Source of the DNA: an uncultured Alphaproteobacteria bacterium
GTDB taxonomy: Bacteria > Pseudomonadota > Alphaproteobacteria > Micropepsales > Micropepsaceae
Direction: 5' to 3'
Assembly: GCA_903922545.1 (NCBI GenBank)
Contig: CAIXUE010000261.1
Location: 1 to 11,694, forward strand
Length of the DNA stretch: 11,694 bases
A program made the translations under genes and the position numbers. The number at the start of each line of letters is the position of its first letter. Positions within the stretch are counted from its first letter, which is position 1. Below the pieces are notes generated by a model. The model did no database searches and was not told the origin of the DNA. It was given only the letters and a program-made list of their open reading frames with translations. This document shows, in pieces, positions 6,606 to 11,694 of this stretch.

Positions 6606-7366
6606 ACGCTTTCTTCCAGCCAGCTGAGCGCCCGCTCCGCCACGCTTTCCCAGCCCGGTTCGCCCGGCAGCCAATGATTCAGCCCCGGCATTTTTTCAAA
6701 CCGCGCCCGCGCACCGTAAAGCGCAGCAATGCGTTCTACCGTGGCGGGCGGGTTGATGCAGTCTTCGCTGCCCGCCAGCAACAACAGCGGGCTGGAAATT
6801 TTTCCGGCCTCGACCTCGCTGGCGCGGCCCATATCCATACCCCAATGCATCATCTCGAAAATCGCGCGGCCGGATTCAGGCACCAGCCGCGCCGACAACG
6901 CATCACGTTCGGCAGGGGGCAAACGCTCCAACCCGTGACGGCAGAGCACATGATCCTGCGGCTTGAGGCATGTGTTCCAGAAACCGACATTGAGCAGCAT
7001 GGTCTGCGCGGCGGCGATTTCAAACAGGCTGGAAGGCGCAACGCCCCAGGGCGATGACGGCGCCAGCAAAACCAGGGCGCGGACATTCTTTTGGGCGGCC
7101 AGCATCTGCGCCAGCAATCCACCCATGCCATGGCCGATCAAAATGGGCGGCGCGTCCAGCCCATCCAACATATCTTCAAGATCACCGGCATAATGTTTGA
7201 GACTGGTTCCGGCCAGGCTGTCGGACGGCGCGTCGTGATGGCGCAGGCACGGCGTTTGAACGGCATAACCGGCGGCGCGGAATTTCCCGGCAAAGCCATC
7301 CCATATAAAGGGCGCCGCGAAAGCGCCATGGATCAACACCACAGGCGCTTTGGCCCTGGCGCTCAT
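6602..7366 (-). CDS. Alpha/beta hydrolase-fold protein with nucleophile Ser replaced by Gly
   Basis: This 254-residue single-domain alpha/beta hydrolase has the oxyanion-loop motif VVLIHGAF near residue 9-16, a nucleophile elbow at 78-82, a likely acid in SEDCINPP (D202) and a base in GLNHW (H231). The elbow reads G-H-G-M-G, not G-H-S-M-G: codon 80 (7129-7127) is GGC where AGC would give serine. Classical serine hydrolysis should therefore fail, although the acid and His remain. The substrate is unknown. ATG 7366 overlaps the rppH stop (ATGA), so translation is coupled; no ribosome site is visible. A longer frame reaching 7471 only overlaps rppH and begins with a non-hydrolase leader, so it was not used. 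It may be a binding or regulatory protein, or use another chemistry. Confidence 0.85.
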   Translation of the reverse strand: MSARAKAPVVLIHGAFAAPFIWDGFAGKFRAAGYAVQTPCLRHHDAPSDSLAGTSLKHYAGDLEDMLDGLDAPPILIGHGMGGLLAQMLAAQKNVRALVLLAPSSPWGVAPSSLFEIAAAQTMLLNVGFWNTCLKPQDHVLCRHGLERLPPAERDALSARLVPESGRAIFEMMHWGMDMGRASEVEAGKISSPLLLLAGSEDCINPPATVERIAALYGARARFEKMPGLNHWLPGEPGWESVAERALSWLEESV

Positions 7367-7839
7367 GCGCGCTTGGCCAAACCACGAAAGGCCGCGATGA
7401 CAGCGGCATAGGTATCGCGCTTGAAAGGCACGATCAGGCCCGGCAGCACATCCATATCCACCCAGCGCCATTCGGCGAATTCCGGCTCATGGGTGTGAAG
7501 ATCGATATCGCCGTCCTGACCCAGGAAACGCAGGGCAAACCATTTCTGCCGCTGGCCGCGATATTTGCCGTGAAAGGCGATGCCGACCAGATGATGCGGC
7601 AAATCATAGGTCAGCCAGTCATCCATCTCGCCGATGATTTCGGCCTTGTCGGTGCCGGCTTCTTCCTTGAGTTCGCGCATAACCGCGCCGCGTGGTTCTT
7701 CGCCGTCATCAATACCGCCTTGCGGCATCTGCCAGCCTTCAACGGTTTGATCGATGCGCTTGCCCACAAAAACCTGGCCCTGCGCATTCAGCAGCATCAG
7801 GCCGACGCAAGGGCGATAGGGCAATTTCGAGGGTGCCAT
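7363..7839 (-). CDS. rppH: RNA pyrophosphohydrolase RppH (Nudix; IalA-type)
   Basis: RppH removes pyrophosphate from 5'-triphosphate ends of RNA and so triggers RNase E-dependent decay. In alphaproteobacterial pathogens the orthologue IalA was described as a dinucleoside polyphosphate hydrolase. The 158-residue length is typical. The N-terminus LPYRPCVGLMLLN and the GWQMPQGGIDDGE core match the family. A full Nudix box (Gx5Ex7REUxEExG) spans residues 41-62, with the metal-binding REL.EE at 55-60. The C-terminal FAEWRWVDMDVLPGLIVPFKR is also family-like. It starts at ATG 7839, 11 bases after the deacetylase-like gene's stop and without an obvious ribosome site. Its own stop overlaps the hydrolase start, so it is the middle gene of a three-gene operon. 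Confidence 0.95.
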   Translation of the reverse strand: MAPSKLPYRPCVGLMLLNAQGQVFVGKRIDQTVEGWQMPQGGIDDGEEPRGAVMRELKEEAGTDKAEIIGEMDDWLTYDLPHHLVGIAFHGKYRGQRQKWFALRFLGQDGDIDLHTHEPEFAEWRWVDMDVLPGLIVPFKRDTYAAVIAAFRGLAKRA

Positions 7840-7850
7840 TTATTGCGCGC

Positions 7851-8900
7851 TTATTTTTTTGGCGCGCTCACTATGGCGGAAACAGGGACGAGAACAAAGC
7901 CCCGGGCCGAGAGACCCTTGGACCATGCTGCGATGCGGTCAACCGTCACCGGATAAAGAAAGCCCGAACCGATGGCGCTGCCATGGGCGCGCGCCTCATC
8001 TTCCAGCGCTGAAAGACGCCGGTCTATTTCCAGCGCGGTCTGGATGCCATCAAGTGTCTCATCCGTCTTGGCAAAAGGCGCGGCCGTGGCACTGGCCGCC
8101 TCAGGCGCAACGGATTGGACATCGGCGCCATTGTCATAAAAATACAGGCCGCGCCGCGCCAGATAGGTCAAAGCCGGCGACAGGGCATCGCTGTCGGACA
8201 AAAAGCGCTGGCCCAGGAGATTTGTTACACCGGCGTAACCTGTGAAGCGCGACATGCTCCAGGTCAGGCGCTGAAGATTGGAATCCTCGTCCACCCCGGC
8301 GCGCAAAGTGTGCGGGCCCGGATCGCTGTCCGGAAAATCGAATGGCTCCATCGGCACTTCCAGCAGCACCTCATGGCCGAACTGGCGCGCCTGGCTTACC
8401 CAATGCTGCACATCGCCGGCATAAGGCGCGAAGCCCAGCGTCACGCCCGGCGGCAGACTGGCCAGCGCGGCAGTGGTCGCCTTGGCGCTGATGCCAAGGC
8501 CCGACACCACGATGGCGATGCGGAATTTTCCCGGCGCGGCGGCGGCGGCATAGGCAGTCATGGGCTTGCGCCCGTCATCGGCGATGCGCGGCAAGGGACC
8601 TTGCGGTGAATTTTCAATCAGGGCCGGATCAGCCACCAGGGCGGAGCCCGCGAAAACAGCTTTGTCGATCACCACCGGCGGCGCGGCGGGCATGGCAGGT
8701 GCGGCGGCGCGCTGGGCCGGGGCCTTGGGCGCGGCGATGGCGGGAAGATCCAGCGCCACTTGCGCCCGGGGCACTTTGCCCAGAACCGTGATGACCAATG
8801 CGCCCGCGGTCAGGGCGCACAAGAAAAACGCCGTGGAAAAAGCCAGGGCGCGCGCGGCAAAGGGCGCGCGATGGTCATCCGGGAAAGCGGTCTCGGCCAT
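7851..8900 (-). CDS. Divergent polysaccharide deacetylase family protein (YibQ-like), likely catalytically dead
   Basis: This 349-residue protein has a short cytoplasmic head, one transmembrane helix (about 20-41), an Ala/Pro linker (about 50-80) and a periplasmic NodB-like beta/alpha domain (about 125-345) of the divergent polysaccharide deacetylase family. Family landmarks are clear: VTLGFAPY, GHEVLLEVPMEP, DPGPHTL and RGFVLVPVSA. The residues expected to hold the metal in YibQ (IDD, HLPM, NNHMG, LDS, GHPHP) read VSG, EVPM, TNLLG, YDN and GFLYP here. ATG 8900 is chosen because the TTG at 8918 would add six residues running into the CtrA-type box. No ribosome site is visible; a leaderless start is possible. 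In E. coli yibQ follows envC, and here envC is two genes upstream, which supports a role in cell-wall turnover or division. Confidence 0.88.
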   Translation of the reverse strand: MAETAFPDDHRAPFAARALAFSTAFFLCALTAGALVITVLGKVPRAQVALDLPAIAAPKAPAQRAAAPAMPAAPPVVIDKAVFAGSALVADPALIENSPQGPLPRIADDGRKPMTAYAAAAAPGKFRIAIVVSGLGISAKATTAALASLPPGVTLGFAPYAGDVQHWVSQARQFGHEVLLEVPMEPFDFPDSDPGPHTLRAGVDEDSNLQRLTWSMSRFTGYAGVTNLLGQRFLSDSDALSPALTYLARRGLYFYDNGADVQSVAPEAASATAAPFAKTDETLDGIQTALEIDRRLSALEDEARAHGSAIGSGFLYPVTVDRIAAWSKGLSARGFVLVPVSAIVSAPKK

Positions 8901-8911
8901 GGCGGTAAAAG

Positions 8912-8940
8912 TTAACAACGCATGGTTAAGTTGTTGTTAA
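8912..8940 (-). promoter_or_regulatory. Perfect TTAA-N7-TTAA (CtrA-type) box and dyad
   Basis: TTAA at 8926-8929 and 8937-8940 are separated by exactly 7 bases. Read on the minus strand this is TTAACAACAACTTAACC, a full match to the CtrA consensus TTAA-N7-TTAAC. A third TTAA lies at 8912-8915, and TTAACAAC (8912-8919) forms a perfect inverted repeat with GTTGTTAA (8933-8940). The box ends 25 bases before the ATG of the deacetylase-like gene. If it covers -35, transcription would start at or next to that ATG. The stretch from 8941 to 9015 has no gene, only a small hairpin (GGCGC-GAA-GCGCC, 8975-8987). Confidence 0.65.
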
Positions 8941-9015
8941 TGGGTCGCGAAGCGCGCAGGTCCGCCCCCCCTTCGGCGCGAAGCGCCTGGAAGGCAGAGG
9001 TGTTCAACAAAAAGC

Positions 9016-9047
9016 CAAACAAAAAAAGCGCCGATTACCGGCGCTTT
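9016..9047 (-). terminator. Rho-independent terminator of the envC-ctpA operon
   Basis: On the minus strand a perfect 9-base stem (AAAGCGCCG at 9047-9039, CGGCGCTTT at 9033-9025) with a 5-base loop runs into a T-rich tail (complement of A7 at 9021-9027, then CAAAC and further A runs). It lies just 20 bases after the ctpA stop. It separates envC-ctpA from the next operon, which fits the promoter-like box found right after it. Confidence 0.88.
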
Positions 9048-9067
9048 CTTCGCTATTCCCGAAACAG

Positions 9068-10381
9068 TTACTGCTTGGAGGCTGTCGTCGGGGCGGGCGT
9101 ATTGGCCGAGGCCACCGTCATTTTGCCGTGCAGCAGGTCCAGCGCATAGGAGAGCTGGAAGTCGTCATACTTCTTGCCCGGCGCCGGCTGGATCACCGGT
9201 CCCGGCTTGCGGGTGACCGGCTCGCCCACCAGATGGCCCGGCAGATCGGCTTCCGAGGGGCGCGCGATCTTGGGCACATTGCCTTCATCGCCCTGCGCCA
9301 CCTGGATATCCGGAATGATGCCCTGCGCCTGGATGGAATGGCCCGACGGCGTGAAGTAACGCGCCGTGGTCAAACGCAGCGCACCGCCGCCTTCGCCAAG
9401 CGGAATGATGGTCTGCACCGAGCCCTTGCCGAAGCTGGTCATGCCGATGACGGTGGCGCGCTTGTGATCCTGCAGCGCGCCCGAGACGATTTCGGAAGCC
9501 GAGGCGGTGCCGGCATTGATCAGAATCACGACCGGCTTGCCATCGGTGATGTCGCCGGCCTTGGCGTCATAACGCTGGGTGTCTTCGGGGTGACGGCCGC
9601 GGGTGGAAACCACTTCGCCGCCGGTGAGGAAATCATCCGACACCTGGATCGCCTGATCCAGCAGGCCGCCCGGATTGTTGCGCAGGTCCAGGACATAGCC
9701 CTTCACGCCGGGGCCGATTTCCTTTTTCAGTTCGCGCACGCCTTTTTCCAGACCCGAAGCGGTCTGCTCGTTAAAGCCCGGCATGCGGATGTAACCGATA
9801 TCGCCTTCACGCCGCCATGTGGTGGCGTCCACCGAAACCGTGGCGCGTTCCAGCGTCACATCGAACGGCTTCTTTTCGCCTTCGCGCAGAATGGTGAGCG
9901 TGATCTTGGCGCCAACGGGTCCGCGCATCTTGTCGATGGCGTCATTCAGCGCCAGACCCTGGATCGAGGTGCCGTCAATCGCGGCGATACGGTCGCCGGA
10001 TTTGATGCCGGCCTTGGCGGCGGGCGTGTTGTCGATCGGCGAGATCACTTTGATCAGGCCATCTTCCTGGGTGACTTCGATGCCGACGCCGCCGAAATGA
10101 CCCTGGGTCGTGATCTGCATGTCGCCATACTGTTTGGAATCCATATAGCTGGAGTGCGGATCAAGACTGGTGACCATGCCCTGGATGGCGGCATTGACCA
10201 GTTCGCTGTCCTGCACCGGGCGGACATAATTGGCGCGCACCCGTTCGAACGCATCGGAGAAAAGACCCAGCTGCTGATAAGTACCGCCAGTGTCGTTGGC
10301 GCCATGCGCCGCGCTCATCACACCCAATGCGACGGCAAATCCGGCCACCATTCCGCTGCCGACAAGAGCAAACCGTTTCAT
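9068..10381 (-). CDS. ctpA: Carboxyl-terminal processing protease (S41 family)
   Basis: This 437-residue periplasmic S41 protease cuts proteins from their C-terminus; in other bacteria members control cell-wall hydrolases and outer-membrane proteins. It has a signal sequence or anchor (MKRFALVGSGMVAGFAVALG, cleavage near AHGAND), the N-terminal helical part with SLDPHSSYM (72-80), a PDZ domain (about 95-180) and the protease core. The catalytic Ser296 is in GTASASEIVSGAL, with Lys319 and Gln323 in SFGKGSVQ, so it should be active. ATG 10381 is chosen over an in-frame start at 10417: it begins the signal sequence, overlaps the envC stop as ATGA, and has GGAAGG about 10 bases upstream. Pairing with envC is common in alphaproteobacteria and suggests protease and amidase activator act on the same wall-remodelling process. 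Confidence 0.95.
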   Translation of the reverse strand: MKRFALVGSGMVAGFAVALGVMSAAHGANDTGGTYQQLGLFSDAFERVRANYVRPVQDSELVNAAIQGMVTSLDPHSSYMDSKQYGDMQITTQGHFGGVGIEVTQEDGLIKVISPIDNTPAAKAGIKSGDRIAAIDGTSIQGLALNDAIDKMRGPVGAKITLTILREGEKKPFDVTLERATVSVDATTWRREGDIGYIRMPGFNEQTASGLEKGVRELKKEIGPGVKGYVLDLRNNPGGLLDQAIQVSDDFLTGGEVVSTRGRHPEDTQRYDAKAGDITDGKPVVILINAGTASASEIVSGALQDHKRATVIGMTSFGKGSVQTIIPLGEGGGALRLTTARYFTPSGHSIQAQGIIPDIQVAQGDEGNVPKIARPSEADLPGHLVGEPVTRKPGPVIQPAPGKKYDDFQLSYALDLLHGKMTVASANTPAPTTASKQ

Positions 10382-11670
10382 GTTCTTTTCGCCTTCCGAG
10401 CCGCGCTCGTTAACCAAGGTTCCGGATCGAGCCCTTTGCCATTCTGGCGAAGCTCGAAATAAAGCCGCGTCTGCCCGGTACCCGCACCAGCGTCCGGCGG
10501 CATGATGCCGACAGGTTCTCCCGCCAGCAATTGGTCGCCAAGCCGCACCGTTACGCGCCCGAGCCCAGACAGAACGATATCGTAGCCAGTGCTGATCTCA
10601 AGGATCAAGACCTGACCTTCCTTATGGTAAGAACCGGCGAACAACACCTTGCCATCGCCGGGCGCGATCACCTGGGCGCCGGGCGAAGTTGCATAGGTAA
10701 TACCGGGGTTTTTGCTGGTGTCGGGGCCGCCGGGAACCACGGTTCCGGCGACGGGCTCCAGCAATGAAGCTTTTGACAGAGTATCCCCGGAACCGGAGCT
10801 TGCCGCCGTCACCGTCACAATGCCGTTTTCGGACCCGCCGGCGTGGCGCAAGGCATTGACGCGGGTGACCAGCGCCGAGAAGTCGGCCGCCTGGCGCGCC
10901 ACCTGATCCAGTTTCTGGGCCAGATCTTGGTAAAGACCGGCGGCTCCCGCCGCTTCCTGGTCTTTTTCCGCCGACAGAGTTTGAAGATTGGCATGCGCCA
11001 GCGTCAGCGCGGCGGCATTGCGGGCCGCATCCAGCTTGCGGGCGGCAAGCGCCACGCGGGTGGATTTGAGTTTTTCGATGCGCCGCGCCAGCGCGGCAGT
11101 TTCGGCATAGACCGGCGGCAAAGACGCGCCCACCAGCATGGCGCCGCGCGCCGCCGCCAGGGCATCATCAGGGCGCACCGCCAGCGCGGGCGGCACGTCA
11201 TGCTGCAGCCTTTCCAGAATGGCCAAGAGCCGCGTCACCGATATGCGGTCGGCGACAAAACCGGCCGCGAGCTGATCATCCTGCGCCTGCAACTGGTCAA
11301 TCTGTATCGCAAGGCTGGTCTGTTCGCGTTCCAGCGCCTGGATGCGCGCGGCGGTGTCGATCAGTTTCTGACGCAGCGATGCGGCCTCACTCGCCAGCGC
11401 CTGGCTTTTGGCTTTGGCGCCCACCACGGCGGGGCGATCCTTGGCCAATTCGGCGTTCAATGTTCCCAGTTGCTGCTGGCTGGACGGCAATCCGGCCAGA
11501 CTGCCGCCGGGCAGCGCGTGACTAAGATCGATGGGCGGCAAAGGCGGCGCATCGCTTTTCAACGCCGGGCGCGGGCGCGGCGTGACCGGCACCTGGACAC
11601 GTTCGGCGGCATAAGCCTGCGCGGCGCACGATACAGCCGCCAGCAGAAGAAAGTTTTTCGCCGCGCTCAG
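10378..11670 (-). CDS. envC: EnvC-like murein hydrolase activator (degenerate M23/LytM)
   Basis: EnvC-type proteins activate periplasmic amidases that split septal peptidoglycan. The frame encodes a signal peptide (KNFLLLAAVSCAAQAYA), a Pro-rich stretch, a long coiled coil (about 60-270, heptad-like Leu/Ala/Gln) and a C-terminal LytM domain (about 300-425). Zinc ligands are lost: the usual HxG.D site reads GITYATSPGAQV and the HLHFE motif reads RLYFELRQNG, as expected of an activator rather than an enzyme. The start is uncertain. The frame stays open to the window edge. A GTG at 11592 would remove the signal peptide. A CTG at 11670, overlapping an upstream TGA as CTGA and preceded by AGAAAGAG, gives 430 residues and is used here. 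The stop overlaps ctpA (ATGA). Confidence 0.85.
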   Translation of the reverse strand: MSAAKNFLLLAAVSCAAQAYAAERVQVPVTPRPRPALKSDAPPLPPIDLSHALPGGSLAGLPSSQQQLGTLNAELAKDRPAVVGAKAKSQALASEAASLRQKLIDTAARIQALEREQTSLAIQIDQLQAQDDQLAAGFVADRISVTRLLAILERLQHDVPPALAVRPDDALAAARGAMLVGASLPPVYAETAALARRIEKLKSTRVALAARKLDAARNAAALTLAHANLQTLSAEKDQEAAGAAGLYQDLAQKLDQVARQAADFSALVTRVNALRHAGGSENGIVTVTAASSGSGDTLSKASLLEPVAGTVVPGGPDTSKNPGITYATSPGAQVIAPGDGKVLFAGSYHKEGQVLILEISTGYDIVLSGLGRVTVRLGDQLLAGEPVGIMPPDAGAGTGQTRLYFELRQNGKGLDPEPWLTSAARKAKRT

Positions 11671-11694
11671 GCGTTCTCTTTCTGGGCATGCGCG
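11667..11694 (-). CDS. Possible C-terminal end of an upstream gene
   Basis: On the minus strand one frame reads AHAQKENA then TGA (11669-11667). If coding, it is the tail of the gene before envC, overlapping the proposed envC CTG start by CTGA. Neighbours commonly found there in proteobacteria include gpmI and rlmH, but eight residues are too few to identify it and the tail matches neither from memory. Confidence 0.3.

Noticed and set aside
7367..7471. Upstream extension of the alpha/beta hydrolase reading frame
   Set aside because: It overlaps the end of rppH in another frame. The ATGA overlap at 7366 and the hydrolase core starting right after it make the shorter form better.
8971..8987. 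Small hairpins CTTCG-GCG-CGAAG / GGCGC-GAA-GCGCC as a second terminator or riboswitch
   Set aside because: The stems are 5 bases, mutually exclusive and have no T-run. The region is only about 75 bases long and a stronger terminator already lies next to it.
9025..9047. The hairpin as a bidirectional terminator
   Set aside because: On the + strand it is followed only by CTTCGC, not a T-run, and no + strand gene reads into it.
10410..10425. GTTAACCAAGG as another CtrA site
   Set aside because: Only one TTAA half-site, and it lies within the envC coding sequence.
9128..10462. A 444-codon open frame on the + strand opposite ctpA
   Set aside because: It lies wholly antisense to an intact S41 protease, is rich in Arg/His/Gly/Asp without domain motifs, and is the usual mirror frame of GC-rich coding DNA.

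Overview
The window is GC-rich, densely packed bacterial DNA. It reads as an alphaproteobacterium with a Caulobacter-like, probably polar, flagellar programme. The evidence is the divergent flgF / fliL-fliM arrangement, an N-terminally extended FliM, a MotE-type MgtE_N protein, a sigma-54 promoter beside a FlbD/ftr-like dyad, and TTAA-N7-TTAA boxes resembling CtrA sites. The genus cannot be told from the sequence alone. No mobile element, CRISPR array, tRNA or rRNA was seen.

Left half (1-6605), flagellar block. The first codons of flgF lie at the left edge on the minus strand, behind a near-consensus sigma-54 -24/-12 element. Rightward from the shared 205-base control region run fliL, fliM, a small one-pass membrane protein (DUF6468-like, in the position where Caulobacter carries the flagellar-placement gene pflI), a MotE-like MgtE_N protein, and a 1149-residue secreted protein. 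That last protein has AMIN-like beta domains, an Ala/Lys/Asp linker and a long TPR-type helical C-terminus. It probably starts at TTG 3156 and may have its own CtrA-type promoter.

Right half (6602-11694), cell-envelope block on the minus strand. In transcription order it holds envC (amidase activator with a degenerate LytM domain), ctpA (S41 protease, catalytic residues intact), a rho-independent terminator, a promoter region with a perfect TTAA-N7-TTAA box, a YibQ-like 'divergent polysaccharide deacetylase', rppH (Nudix box intact), and an alpha/beta hydrolase whose nucleophile serine is glycine. Genes are tightly coupled: there are three ATGA overlaps in the window (DUF6468/motE, envC/ctpA, rppH/hydrolase). 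The two halves converge on a single shared CTAG that supplies both stop codons.

How they work together: the first block builds the flagellar switch and stator-support parts and adds two uncharacterised envelope proteins. The second block concerns peptidoglycan remodelling, periplasmic proteolysis and RNA 5'-end processing. Candidate CtrA boxes stand in front of both blocks, which suggests shared cell-cycle timing. The most interesting items are the TPR giant, the pflI-position gene, and the run of three hydrolase-fold proteins that have each lost catalytic residues.
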